Assembly (NCBI RefSeq): GCF_003265995.1
Contig: NZ_MVJN01000001.1
Span: 124,001-188,000 of the forward strand
Direction of reading: 5' to 3'
From: Legionella quinlivanii
Lineage (GTDB): Bacteria; Pseudomonadota; Gammaproteobacteria; Legionellales; Legionellaceae
DNA: 64,000 nt
The notes beneath the pieces are model-generated. The model saw only the letters and a list, made by a program, of their open reading frames with translations. It was not told the DNA's origin and did no database searches. Each line of letters begins with the position of its first letter. The first letter of the stretch is position 1. Shown piece by piece: positions 1 through 11,100 of the stretch. The position numbers and the translations under genes were made by a program.

Positions 1-754
1 CCCATTTTGAATTTAGATCAACCAGACGCACCACACTATCATCCATAATGCAGCGTTCACCCTGTTGCGCCACTTCCAGGCCAGGCAATCCGTCTTTGCC
101 ATACCAATATTCCTGAACTTTGCTATTCCCTCCCGCGCCAGTATCGGTGTAATTCTTAAGATTATTCCATTGGCTGATGATATTGCCGCGATGAGCATCG
201 ATCAGATAGACTGGTTGAGCAGGCTGCTTCTCTATATTCAGAGTATTAAAACGGGTTAAGTAGACAAGTTGCGGTTCATTATTGTCGCTAATCCGAATCT
301 GCAGCTCAATTTTTTCCTGCTGAATTTCAGCGCCTGGATTGGCACCAAGATATTCCTTTTTAGCCAGCTCGAGCGCATTGCTCCTACTGATGGAAGCTTG
401 TACATCCAGCTCGATATCCTCAATAAGCTGGCCATTTACCTGTGCCTGCTGACCCATACGCACTGAAGAGGCATTGCTGCCGATAACGATGGCTTGCCCG
501 CCAATAACCGGCAAACCCTTATAGTATTGCTGATACCGGCTTACGGTATTCTTTTTTTCAATGGATTCACTGATTATTTTAAGCTCATCAATCGAAGGTG
601 AAGCGGCATTGACTGCCCGTTTATTTTTAAACTGCTTTTCCAGTTTAAACTGGCCCAGATTGGATAAAGGGGCGTGATGTAAGTTTATCACTTCGGCAGC
701 GCTAACACCTAAGGGAATTGACAGCGAAGAAATAACAAGCAATCGTTTCAACAT
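1..754 (-). CDS. ProA-like M4 (thermolysin-family) zinc metalloprotease, N-terminal part only
   Basis: The gene runs off the left edge, so only about 250 N-terminal residues are visible and no catalytic HExxH is in view. The reading frame opens at an ATG complementary to 752-754. It starts with a signal peptide (MLKRLLVISS..., probable cleavage after GVSA). An FTP/PepSY-type propeptide follows, with YYKGLPVIGGQAIVIG and, near the window edge, SKVQEYWYGKDGLPGLEV. These resemble the propeptide and the start of the mature part of Legionella ProA/Msp, a secreted protease exported by the type II system. This is family recognition by eye. The upstream region lies against a palindromic repeat. The adjacent hutF gene is on the same strand, about 220 bases upstream. 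Confidence 0.8.
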   Translation of the reverse strand, partial: MLKRLLVISSLSIPLGVSAAEVINLHHAPLSNLGQFKLEKQFKNKRAVNAASPSIDELKIISESIEKKNTVSRYQQYYKGLPVIGGQAIVIGSNASSVRMGQQAQVNGQLIEDIELDVQASISRSNALELAKKEYLGANPGAEIQQEKIELQIRISDNNEPQLVYLTRFNTLNIEKQPAQPVYLIDAHRGNIISQWNNLKNYTDTGAGGNSKVQEYWYGKDGLPGLEVAQQGERCIMDDSVVRLVDLNSKW

Positions 755-819
755 TGATAGCCCTATATGTACAAAAACACTACTTTATCAAATTCAGGTT
801 AATGTGCAAATAAAATAGT

Positions 820-965
820 AACTTCCCAGTTGTGGGTAAGTTTGATTTTAATTCAATCAAATCGTCTCAACGTCATCCTGAACGCAGTGAAGGATCTCTT
901 GAATCTGGCTCAGTTCCAAGCAGTTTGAGATCCTTCGCTACGCTCAGGATGACGTACCTGAAGAG
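820..965. repeat. Family A palindromic MITE-like element
   Basis: Imperfect palindrome whose arms read CGTCATCCTGAACGCAGTG and, inverted, GCTACGCTCAGGATGACG. One side carries an AT-rich stretch (TTTGATTTTAATTCAATC) that recurs in the copy at 4903-5054. Terminal motif GTAACTTCCCAG at the left. Further copies lie at 42130-42212, 42731-42820 and 42867-42962, with degenerate ones at 38590 and 29968. It sits between hutF and the protease gene and could fold into a hairpin in the transcript. Confidence 0.75.
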
Positions 966-977
966 CTCATAAAATAA

Positions 978-2288
978 TCAGTTTTTAAGTTTCAATTTTC
1001 CATTCATAACCACACCACGAATCGAGGTCTGATCGCAGCAATAAATCAGAGTGGATAGACGATTCTGTCGACTGGTTGATTCAAGCCGCGGGTGCTTATT
1101 ATTAATAACCAGACAATCCAGAAATGAACCCTTACTTAGAAAATCATATCCCCATGCTCCTTTTGCAAGTTGACCTCCTTTAAGCACCTGGTTGAATAAT
1201 ATATTGCCGCTATTACCTGCTTTACCCAGGCAAATCAAATTTCGTTTTCTGGCTAGTAAACGTTGTCCATAATCAAGCCAGCGCAACTCTTCAAAAGGGG
1301 AAAGGCCAATATGGCTGTCTGTGCCAATTGAGAAACATCCCTGATGCTCAAGATAGGGAATTAAAGGGAAGTAACCATCTCCCAAATTGCCTTCCGTTGA
1401 AGGACAGAGGACGACATTCGCTCCACTTAAAGCGAGCTGTTCTACTTCATACGGCACAAGATGAGTAGCATGCACCAGATTATAATGCTGATTTACTGCA
1501 ACCGAATTTAATAACCATTCAACAGGTCGTAATCCCAGCACTTGCATACATTGCTCAACTTCCCCCGTCTGCTCGGCAATGTGCATATGAACAGGAACAG
1601 TTTGGTCGATGGATTGACTGAGCTCAATAATTTGCTCAGGAGAAACAGCGCGAATGGAATGAATGCCTACTCCAATGTTCGCTCTCGAATAATGGCTGCA
1701 AGCGGCTTTTGAAGCCTCGTATAACTTCCAGTAATCATTCAGGCTTTTGGATATAAACCGTCTCTGCTCGGGCTTAGCCGGATTTTTTAAATCATATTGC
1801 TGGTATAAAACCGGAATCAGAGTAATTGCGATGCCTGCCTGCTGTGCGGCAGAGACGAGACGCTCTCCCATTTCCGCGAGATTTCCGTAAGGTTTTCCAT
1901 CCTTATCATGATGAAGATAATGAAACTCCACCACCGCCGTATACCCTTGTTGGACTAAGTCTCGATAGAGCCGAAAAGCAACGTCTTCCATTTTATCAGG
2001 AGTCATTTCCAAAGCACTGCGATACATCGCCTCGCGCCAGGTCCAAAAATCATCGCTTTGAGCCTCTTTGGAAAGGAATTCGGCAGTTCCGGCCATTGAA
2101 TATTGAAATGCATGGGAATGAGCGTTGACAAAACCTGGGATAGCCCAACCTTTTATTTCCTCCACCTTCATTGACTCATCAGCAATGGCCGAGGTTTTCA
2201 GGATTTTTCCCTCGCTATCGAGATAAACATAATGATTATCGAGCCAATCATTTCCATCATACAAGCTTTCAAACTTTAAGAGGCGCAT
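978..2288 (-). CDS. hutF: Formimidoylglutamate deiminase (HutF)
   Basis: Amidohydrolase of 436 residues, close to the usual length of HutF. It hydrolyses N-formimino-L-glutamate to N-formyl-L-glutamate and ammonia in the five-step histidine degradation pathway. The metal-binding signature NAHSHAFQYSM is at about residues 55-65 (H57, H59). Further metal and substrate ligands are in HMHIAEQ and GTDSHIGLSPFEELRWLDY, and VVEFHYLHHDKDGKPYGN is also typical of HutF as opposed to guanine deaminase or TrzN. No other hut genes are in the window. The ATG at 2288 is the only good start. The protein is cytosolic. Confidence in the family is high. Confidence 0.9.
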   Translation of the reverse strand: MRLLKFESLYDGNDWLDNHYVYLDSEGKILKTSAIADESMKVEEIKGWAIPGFVNAHSHAFQYSMAGTAEFLSKEAQSDDFWTWREAMYRSALEMTPDKMEDVAFRLYRDLVQQGYTAVVEFHYLHHDKDGKPYGNLAEMGERLVSAAQQAGIAITLIPVLYQQYDLKNPAKPEQRRFISKSLNDYWKLYEASKAACSHYSRANIGVGIHSIRAVSPEQIIELSQSIDQTVPVHMHIAEQTGEVEQCMQVLGLRPVEWLLNSVAVNQHYNLVHATHLVPYEVEQLALSGANVVLCPSTEGNLGDGYFPLIPYLEHQGCFSIGTDSHIGLSPFEELRWLDYGQRLLARKRNLICLGKAGNSGNILFNQVLKGGQLAKGAWGYDFLSKGSFLDCLVINNKHPRLESTSRQNRLSTLIYCCDQTSIRGVVMNGKLKLKN

Positions 2289-2688
2289 TGTAATTCCCAG
2301 ACAGCCAAACTGATTTATTAGACTGTGGAATCATCAATTAATCAATGATCTTTTGCAATTTCATTATCAGAATTGTTAGGCTACACTTGAAGTACAACAC
2401 TATTGAGCTATGCCACGTACCTTGGGAGAAACTGCCATTAAGTTAAGAAATTTTGTCATATCAGCAAAATGTTGCATAAACGAAGATAGGAACACAAAAA
2501 CCGTCTTTGCGAGCGTCAGCGAAGCAATCCAGCTCCTAACTTTGTTCTAGTTCAAGTTGGATTGCTTCACTTCGTTCGCAAAGACAAGGGTTTCTATTTA
2601 TGCAACGATGCCTTGCGGGGATGACAGTTTAAATATACATAACCCCTTCACTTAATGGCAGTTCCCCTGCGGGAATGACGAGATACTT
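2289..2688. repeat. Family B element (2431-2662) interrupted by a family C element (2471-2606)
   Basis: This 400-base gap has no gene. It holds a family B element delimited by ACTGCCATTAAG (2431) and CTTAATGGCAGT (ending 2662). Inside it is a second palindrome bounded by perfect 10-base inverted ends GTTGCATAAA (2471-2480) and TTTATGCAAC (2597-2606). The inner arms of the second element read GTCTTTGCGAGCG and CGTTCGCAAAGAC. Remnants of B's own inner palindrome flank the insertion (TGTCAT on the left, CTTGCGGGGATGACAG on the right), so C appears to have inserted into B. The remaining 140 bases upstream of hutF probably hold its promoter, but I see no clear boxes. Confidence 0.75.
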
Positions 2689-4185
2689 ATGAACTTTCAT
2701 GAGTTGTCTACAACGATTTTATTAATTTCCAGTCTTCTTCTGGCGGTGAGCTTTTACAATTTTATTCTGAAAAAATTCGTGAAAGAGATCAATCATCACA
2801 AACTCTTATTTACTTCCGGTGTTTTTATTTTTTTCAGTGTCCTGTTTGCATTTGAAAGTACGATTACCAGTTGGGTTAATCATAAGGACACTCAATATTT
2901 TATTAAAATCGTACTGGAGTGTTTGTGGTGGTTTTCTCTTTTTTTCATCGTCAATCAGATTATTCATATTTTCATCTGGAAACGATTATTAAGGCAGTCA
3001 GGCATATTAATTCCCAAAATTTTTAAAGACCTGGTTTCCCTGCTCTTTCTAATCCTCACCGTAGCGGCCATTGTCCATTTTGTGTTTGCTAAATCTGTTT
3101 TTGGTATTTTTACCGCATCAGGCGTTATGGCTATTATTCTCGGCTACTCCGCTCAAGCTACGTTAAGCGATGTCTTTGCCGGTATCGGACTGAATACAAC
3201 CAAACAATTCAGTGAGGGCGACTGGATTGTGGTCTATGGCGAAATGCAAACCCTTACCGGGAAAATTATTGATGTGAATTGGCGCTTTGTTAATTTACTT
3301 AATATTGAAGGAAATATTTTATCGATTCCCAACTCGGTGATCTCCCAGTTATTCATTGAAAACCTGTCTCAACCGCATGGTATCAACAAGCAATCGCTGA
3401 CCATCTCAATCAGTCAGCCCCTCTCACCGTCTCGATTTAAAAATATTCTGGTTGAAACTGCTCTGCAGTCTTCCAAAGTGCGTAATGAACCTAAACCGCA
3501 TGCGGCACTCATCGAGTGCAACCAGGATACAAGCACCTATCATCTGGAATACTCCACCTCGGAAGTTAATCCCATCCTCATTAAAGATGAAATCTATTCA
3601 GCGCTCTGGTATCGCTGTCTTCGCGACAATATCCTGTTAACCGGTCATAAACTGCCGGAGAAACCTGTACTTACTCATGATGAAATCAGCCAGTTTTTAC
3701 GGCAAATTGATTTATTTCATTTTTTGCAAGAGGAAGAAATTGAGCTTCTGACTCAGCATAGCCGCTATGGACTCTATGGCCCCCCTGAACGGCTGCTCAT
3801 TGAGGGGGAACACAATCACTCCCTTTTTCTTGTGTATAGCGGCTCAGCCTCTCTTTATATTAATAGCCAGACTGAAAAACCCGTGTTTTTTGAAGCCTAT
3901 GAAACAGGGGATTATTTTGGCGAAATATCAATGCTCACCGGAGCGCCTTGTCGAGGTTCTCTTTTTATAGATGAAGAAAGCATAATTATTGAAGTCACCC
4001 ATGGCAATATCGCCAAGCTATTTAAGCAAAGACCCGAGCTCATGGAGAAAATGAGCGCGGTGGTTGTAAAAGGCGTCAAAGCTATAGAAAATCTGCGGCA
4101 TGCCCAAATTCCGGTTGAAGGAACGGACAGGCACAGCCTGTTACAAAGTTTGCTGGCGCATGTGCGCTATTTTTTCAAACATTAG
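2689..4185 (+). CDS. MscS-family mechanosensitive channel with C-terminal cyclic-nucleotide-binding domain
   Basis: 498-residue inner-membrane protein. Four or five hydrophobic helices occupy residues 1-155. The last leads into the MscS core (SGVMAIILGYSAQATLSDV, about 145-163), then the beta domain with GDWIVVYGEMQ. From about residue 345 there is a cAMP/cGMP-binding-type domain, including ETGDYFGEISMLTGAPCRGS, which matches the phosphate-binding cassette pattern GE(x)nR(G)S. The family releases osmolytes on hypo-osmotic shock, and the fused domain suggests nucleotide or ligand gating (inference). The ATG follows directly after the nested repeat, and no strong ribosome-binding site is visible. 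Its 3' end overlaps the convergent gene at 4175-4774 by 11 bases. Confidence 0.85.
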   Translation: MNFHELSTTILLISSLLLAVSFYNFILKKFVKEINHHKLLFTSGVFIFFSVLFAFESTITSWVNHKDTQYFIKIVLECLWWFSLFFIVNQIIHIFIWKRLLRQSGILIPKIFKDLVSLLFLILTVAAIVHFVFAKSVFGIFTASGVMAIILGYSAQATLSDVFAGIGLNTTKQFSEGDWIVVYGEMQTLTGKIIDVNWRFVNLLNIEGNILSIPNSVISQLFIENLSQPHGINKQSLTISISQPLSPSRFKNILVETALQSSKVRNEPKPHAALIECNQDTSTYHLEYSTSEVNPILIKDEIYSALWYRCLRDNILLTGHKLPEKPVLTHDEISQFLRQIDLFHFLQEEEIELLTQHSRYGLYGPPERLLIEGEHNHSLFLVYSGSASLYINSQTEKPVFFEAYETGDYFGEISMLTGAPCRGSLFIDEESIIIEVTHGNIAKLFKQRPELMEKMSAVVVKGVKAIENLRHAQIPVEGTDRHSLLQSLLAHVRYFFKH

Positions 4186-4774
4186 GTCCTGAAGGCGGGC
4201 GCTCCGTTAGTAACCATTCGTCATGAGGATCCGGTGCTTTCTCCTCCTGAAAAAAGCTGCAACAAAGCCGGTCAAAAAACGAGGGCTCGGATTTCGTCAA
4301 ATATTCTCTTTTTCTTCTAAGCGCTTCCATGTCTTGTTTAGAAACCCGTTCGGGTGCATTTTCCGGTGGACATTTTGCATAGTCAAACACAAAAAAATCC
4401 GCTGAGCATTTCGAATTTTTGATTACAAAATCGAGGACTTGCTGAGCGCTTGGCTCAAAATAACCCCCAAGTGTAGCCGCTTCCACCTGGTGCATGGGAT
4501 CATATTTAACCTCTCCTTTAAAATATCTGGCTAGCTCGTTCTTATCATAGATATAATTGATTGGTTTGCCTCGGAGACAGACGGGCTCATTAGCAAGCTC
4601 CCATAATAATGGGCACTCAAGCCATCGGCTCTCAATATTGAGAGCTTCAAGAATATGAGAGAGAATTACCAAAGTTGTAGCAGCATTGGGTTCAATCACC
4701 ACCACACCAAGAGGAACCGTGGATAAATCATATAGCCTTTTTCCTTTATCACCCTGTAAATAAACAAAGCTCAC
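4175..4774 (-). CDS. Protein of unknown function (199 aa)
   Basis: I do not recognise this protein. It starts at a GTG (complement of 4772-4774) preceded at good distance by AAAGGA, which supports translation. There is no signal peptide or membrane helix. The N-terminal half is hydrophobic-mixed (VPLGVVVIEPNAATTLVIL), the middle contains YFKGEVKYDPMHQ, and the C-terminal third is charged with a CC pair (DRLCCSFFQEEKAPDP). The tail is hydrophilic. It converges on the MscS gene with an 11-base overlap, and its promoter side faces the family A element at 4903-5054. It may be a lineage-specific or effector-like protein, but nothing decisive is visible. Confidence 0.55.
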   Translation of the reverse strand: MSFVYLQGDKGKRLYDLSTVPLGVVVIEPNAATTLVILSHILEALNIESRWLECPLLWELANEPVCLRGKPINYIYDKNELARYFKGEVKYDPMHQVEAATLGGYFEPSAQQVLDFVIKNSKCSADFFVFDYAKCPPENAPERVSKQDMEALRRKREYLTKSEPSFFDRLCCSFFQEEKAPDPHDEWLLTERPPSGPNV

Positions 4775-4902
4775 GGCAAATCATCCTTTATCGTTTTCAG
4801 CGATTATAAAAGGAATGATTAATTCTAGTCAATTAGAAAAATATTGCTCCTTTTGTACTATATATTGAGCTATTGATAAAACTCAATGCTCTATGCCTCT
4901 AT

Positions 4903-5054
4903 GTAACTCCCCAGCTACGTCATCCTGAACGAAGTGAAGGATCTCTAACTGCTTAGAGCTGAGCCAGATTCGGGAGATCCTTCACTCCGTTCAGGATGAC
5001 GTGAGACGATTTGATTGAATTAAAATCAAACTTATTCACAACCTGGGGAGTTAC
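4903..5054. repeat. Family A MITE-like element with perfect 12-base terminal inverted repeats
   Basis: The best-preserved copy of family A. The terminal inverted repeats GTAACTCCCCAG (4903-4914) and CTGGGGAGTTAC (5043-5054) are perfect. The inner palindrome runs from about 4917 to 5002 (GTCATCCTGAACGAAGTG and CACTCCGTTCAGGATGAC). The rest of the 4775-5170 gap is AT-rich and probably contains promoters for the flanking genes. The adhesin start codon is preceded by TAAGG. No open frame of note. Confidence 0.8.
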
Positions 5055-5170
5055 CCTCTATTTGAAATGTTAAAATAACGATAAATTTGAGTGAAATCCT
5101 GGCCATTCATTAAAAACCTGCACTATATTTAGACAATATATTCCATCAATTAACAATCAATAAGGCAGAC

Positions 5171-8100
5171 ATGGCATCGCAGGCAATTTCTGGTGAAGTA
5201 CAGGCACTTCAAGGTTTGCTGGTTCGTACGAATGAGAACGGACAATGCAAGATTCTTAAACAAGGCTCCCTCATTCATGCAGGTGACACGCTGGTTCTAC
5301 TGGGAGGCGGCGATTCCCTGATTAAGTTATTGTTCCAGCCAGCTATTTCGCTCCTGCCCGATCAGGCGTACAGCTTTCAGCTTAAAGGGATTTCCCCGCT
5401 TATAAATAAAGTACCGGAAACGCCGCTTGAGCAATTGTTAAATCAAACCCAACTGAAAAATGCGGACATCATTAAACTGATTGAACAATTAGAAGAGCCT
5501 GCCGCAGGAGACTCGCCGCTGCAAAGCGGCGGCGCCAGCTTCTACATCGATAAGCCGCTATTTAGCGCAGGACATGTGGGTGCCGGCTATGATACCCGCT
5601 TTGCGGAAAATAGTTCGCTTTTCAATATTGAACAAAATAATGTGCTATGGCTAAAAGATCCCAAACCGGAAGCGGGTCTCAGCTTAAATGACTCTGAATT
5701 AACACTCGATGAATCCATCACGGTCAAAAATGGGGATAACAATGTCGGTCAGAGTGATCTGGTGGATCCCTTTGGTTTTGGCAAGCCTATAAGCATCGCA
5801 GAAGGGAATATTTTGTCCTCTAGCAGCTCTCAATTTAATCAGAATGCCAGTGCAATCACCACCAGTTATGCACTGGAACTGGGTGAGTCTCCATCTGATT
5901 TGAAGGCCAGTGATGGCAGCCCAATCCAGCTGGTTCTCGAGAATAATCTGGTGTTAGGTAAAAGCGGTAATACCGTTGTTTTTGCAATTGGAATTGATGA
6001 GGGCAGCGGCAAAATCACCGTGGTTCAATATCACGGCTTATATCACAATGATCCCAACTCGCCCGATGAGAGCCTGTCACTGGCGAATCTGGTCAAAGCC
6101 AGCCTGACTTTAACGGATACCTCTGGTGATGTATCCAAGGCCACGGTCGAGATTGGCAGCAAAATTCATTTTGAAGATGATGCCCCCATCATTCAGAATG
6201 TTCAGCAGGCAAGCCTTGTCGATACGACCATCGGCCATCAGGTCATTAATGGAACTGTTCAGGTTGATTTCGGCAGTGACCTGGCAAAGGATTTAACCTT
6301 TAGCAGTGATGCGCTCAGGATTTTACAGTCCAGTCAACTGACGTCTAATGGGGAAGCACTTGTCTATACCTTGAGTCGTGACGGCCATAGTATTACCGCT
6401 ACAGTTAAGGGTACCGATATCACTGTTTTTAAACTCAGTCTGTCCGCAGTTATCCCTAACGCGGAACAAATCCGCATGCCTACCTATCAGTTCCAATTAT
6501 TTCAGGCATTGGATCAACCCGCCAATAAAATCACCCTGGGGATCCCGATTAAAGCGATTGATGCGGATAATGACATATCGCAAGGGCAAATTCGTATCAC
6601 GATTACCGACGGCCCCGATGCAGCAGGCGGCAGCTCCTCTCTTCTAAGCTCGATTGAAGGTGATCTGGATGCGAGTGCAGGCGCTTATCCAGTCAGCACT
6701 AATCACAAATTCACTATCGAAGCCGGTGTCGACCGTCTTCTGCCTCAAAGCTTAAATTTTGCCAATGGCTTTCTTGATGCCCTCCTTCAGGAGTTTAATC
6801 AGGAAGTCACCGCCGGCGGCCTGCCCCTGCACATCAGTACCACAGTGGTTAACGGCGTCATCACCCTCACTGCATTGGATAGCGCTAACGAAGTAGTTTT
6901 CCAGCTTAAATTAACTCCGGTTAATGTGGGCCAAAATATCCAGGTCACTGCGGAATTGATTCAGTATAAGCCGCTCGATCATCAGCTAAATGGCGATAGC
7001 AATGGAATCATCAGACAGAATGGCAGCAGCATCGATTTTGATCTTAAGTTACAGGCCAAAGACAGTGATGGCGATTCCCTGCAAAACCCGGTCAATCTGC
7101 ATGTACAGATCAATGATGCCAATCCTCCGGTGCTCGGTGAAGACCAAATGGCATTCACTGAATCTACCGTACAACAAGTGCTCTTGGGCCAGGTTCCTCT
7201 TGATTTGGGAAGTGACAGCATTGCCACAATGGTTTTTGAAGACAGTGCCGAAATGCAAAGCTCACTTACAGGCTTAACCAGCGGCGGGTTTCAAACGTCT
7301 TATCAAATCAATGGCAATGAACTTAGCATAAGAATTAATGACCCGCAAAGCTTAAGCAATGGTCAGGAATTACTGAAAGTGGTATTAAATACCGATGGCA
7401 GCTACACGGCCACACTGAAAGGTCCTTTTGATCAGATTAATGACATTGCTGAATTGATCCTGACCGTGCGAGCCACCGATAAAGATGGCGATCCAAGTAA
7501 TCTTGGAGTTATTCATTTAACGATACAGGATGCGCCAAGCCAAAATTTCCCCACCCAGGCATCCACCTCACTAGTTGAAGGAGACTTGGCGCCTGGCACT
7601 TATCCAGTGACAAGTCCGGTCGCTGAATTTACTCTGCAAAGCAGCGGTGATCGCCTTCTCCCTGAGACAATCCGCTTTGATCCAGCCACCATCAATGATT
7701 TGCTGTCTGAACTCAGTCAGGAAATTAAAGTCGATGGTCAGCCTCTGGATTTTATTGTTCAGAATAATCAGATAATCGGCTCACTGAATGGAGCTGCGAT
7801 TGTAATCATCAGCTTGAGTGCCGATCAAAGCAATAATCACTATAACGTCGATGGTCATTTAACTATCACCTTAAATGGACCGATTGATCACAATCAAACT
7901 AATAATACCGGGCTCGTTCATTTAGCAGGCGATCAGATTAGTATTCAGGTAGGCGTACAGATTACCGATGCCGATGGCGACTCTCTGGCCAATCCTGCGC
8001 AAATTATAGCTAACGTTGCCGATGGCGCCCCACCCCAGCTGATTCATGTAGAAGATATTAGTCTGGCAGAACCTGTAAGCACTGGCGCCACTTCAAGTTC

Positions 8101-11100
8101 AGCACATATTTTAATCGATATCGGCTCTGATGCGATTAAATCACTTACTTTTAATTATACCAATGGCGAAAACAGCGGCCTCTTTTCCGGAACCCATCCT
8201 GTATTGCTTGAAATTAACAATGGCGTCCTTCATGGCTATTATATTGAAAACGGGATTGAGGTCAGTGTTTTTAATGCGACAATCTCGAATCAGGGAAATC
8301 AGGCTGTCGTCAACTTTGAATTATATAAACCCATTGACCACACCCAACCCGGGCAAGACAGCGTCACCCTGCCCATCAAAATTATCGCTGTGGATACTGA
8401 TGGCGACAGCGCCACTGTATCCGTTCCTGTACATATTACCGATTCCGTCGCTAATCCTCAGGCAGTTACCGCGACTGTTACTGAGGGAGAGACTGTCCTG
8501 GGTAATCTTTCCTCCTCTTATCAGCTCAATGTGGAAGGCGGACGTCTCTACAGTTTCACCGTAAATGGTACAACTTATACGTTTGACCCTGCCCACAGCA
8601 GTTTTACTGTATCAACAGATAAAGGTTTATTAACTGTCAACAGTGATGGCAGCTGGAACCTGCAAAGCCTCGATGGACTCGATCATGATTTTATACAACA
8701 ACTTCCTGTGTCCTACACCGTTATTGATGGCGATGGGGATTTCGCCAGCAATTCATTGCTTATTACTATCACCGATGGCAGCCCGACGACTGGAGGACAA
8801 AGTCTGGCGACTTCAGTAGTCGAAGGCGATCTCGCCCCAATGACTTATCCGGTTACTGCCATTAGCCCCACACTGACAGTGGTCAATAACGGTTCTGATC
8901 CTTTTGATTTAGGTACTTTCGCCATTCAGAATCCAGCCGCATTGGCAGCTGAATTACAAGCTGACCTGCAATTTTTTAATTCTGTCACCGGTCAGACCGA
9001 ATCGCTGGTGGCCACAGTGGGTAGCGATAGCATTGTTCTTCGTTCCAGCAGTGGTGAACTGGTTCTGGAAATCAGACTGGTTCCCGTAATTCAGGTAAAT
9101 CAGGATTTGTCATTGACTCAAACGATTACTATTTATCAGCCGCTTTCTCATTTGCTCTCAAATAACAGCGGCGTAGTGACTCTGGGTAATGATCAGATTC
9201 AGATCAATTACCAGGTACAGGTCGCTGATATAGACGGGGATTTACTGGTTAATCCGCTTAACCTGTCTGCCACTATCAGCGATGGGGTCAATCCAGTAAT
9301 TGATAATGCCGCCACCATTGTGCAGGATGGTTCAAGTGTAAGTTCAGGCACTCTGGACGTTAATATCGGCAGCGACCCAATCGCCAGTATCCGTTTTGAT
9401 GTCAATCAACCGGCCTTAGCCAACCTGACCAGCAATGGCCACAGCACCACCACAACGGTCAGTGATCACAGCATCAAAATCTTTGATAATAACCAGCAAT
9501 TGCTGGCTGAAATTACCCTGAATAATAATGGCAGCTATTCCGTCCAGTTAAATGGCCCTCTGGATCAGGGAGTTAATAATATTTTGAGCCTCCCTTTAAA
9601 TGTTACTGCGACAGATAAAGATGGCGACAGCGACAGTGCTGTTTTGCAAGTGTCCATTCAGGATGGCGCCAATCCGCAAGGCGGCCAGGTGATTAACCTC
9701 GCGGTGACTGAAGGTGATTTATCAGCCGTTAATGGTTATCCGGTCAGCGATATGAAAAGTTTCACGGTGACTGCCGGCAGCGATCGCCTTTTACCGCAAT
9801 CCATTGAAATCGACAGCAGCATTATCAATACGATTATTAATGAACTGAACAGCGAATTGAAATCTGGCGGTCAGCCCATTAATTTCACCTACGATGCCAA
9901 TACTCATACCATCACTGGCAGTATTGGAAGTCTGACTGTTCTCAGCTTATCAATCACTGCAAGCCAAAGCAGTAATGGACAGGATGTTGATGTGACCACT
10001 CAGTTTATCCAATATCAACCCCTTGATCATTTAACAACTGGCAATAACACTGGCTATGTACAGGTTAATGGCAATAGCTTAAGTATTAATACCCCTATCC
10101 AGCTTAGCGACAGTGACGGCGACAAACTGGCCGCGCCGATTAATCTGACTACCACAGTCACTGACGGCGTTCTGCCGGTACTTTCTTATACTGGCGATAT
10201 CGTGCTCACAGAACCTGTAAGCAGCACAGTGACCACAGGAACTACCACCCTGCTGGTGGATATCGGCTCAGATAGCATTAAAACTCTGGCTTTCAATTAC
10301 ATCAATGGTGAAAACAGCGGCCTGCTTTCCGGCGGACATCCAGTTTTACTTGAAGTGAACAATGGTGTGCTTCAGGGATATTATCTGGAAAACAACGTAA
10401 AGGTTTCCGTTTTTAATGCCACGCTTGGCAATCAGGGCGATGTCAGTTTTCAAATGTTGAAGCCCATTGATCATTCACAACCGGGTCAGGACAGCATCAC
10501 CCTCCCTGTTCGAATTATTGCCGTGGACAGTGATGGCGATAGCACAACGCTCTCAATTCCAGTTCGAATTACTGACACCGTAGCTCATCCCCAGGCAGTC
10601 ACTGCAACAGTCATTGAAGGGGATACTGTCCTCGGTAATCTTTCCTCTTCCTATCAGCTGAATGCGGAAGGCGGGCGCTTATACAGCTTCACTGTAAATG
10701 GAACCCAATATACTTTTGATGCCACTCATAGCAGTTATTCAGTTAGTACCGCAAAAGGCTTGCTGACAGTGAACAGTGACGGAAGCTGGAGCCTGCAGAG
10801 TGCTGATGGCCTTGATCATGATTTTGTCCAGCAATTGCCGATTATCTATACCGTTATCGACGGGGATGGTGACTTTGCCAGTAATTCACTGGTTATTAAC
10901 ATTACGGACGGCAGCCCGTCCAGCGGCGGGCAAACATTGGCCTCTGCGGTAGGTGAAGGTGATCTCTCGCCGCTCACTTATCCCGTCACTGTGATTAGCC
11001 CCACATTAACTGTAGTCAACAATGGCTCAGATCCCTTTGACTTAAGTACTTTCGCTATTCAGAATCCTGCCGCACTGGCAGCGGAACTACAGGCCGAAAT

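Noticed and set aside
13-466. Three short frames of 61-65 codons at the left edge
   Set aside because: They lie antisense to or out of frame with the ProA-like gene, which is open through the region and has recognisable domains.
8130-8564. Long alternative frames within the adhesin gene, on both strands
   Set aside because: The main frame of 4606 codons contains recognisable repeats throughout. The others show no start signals or domains and reflect the repetitive composition.
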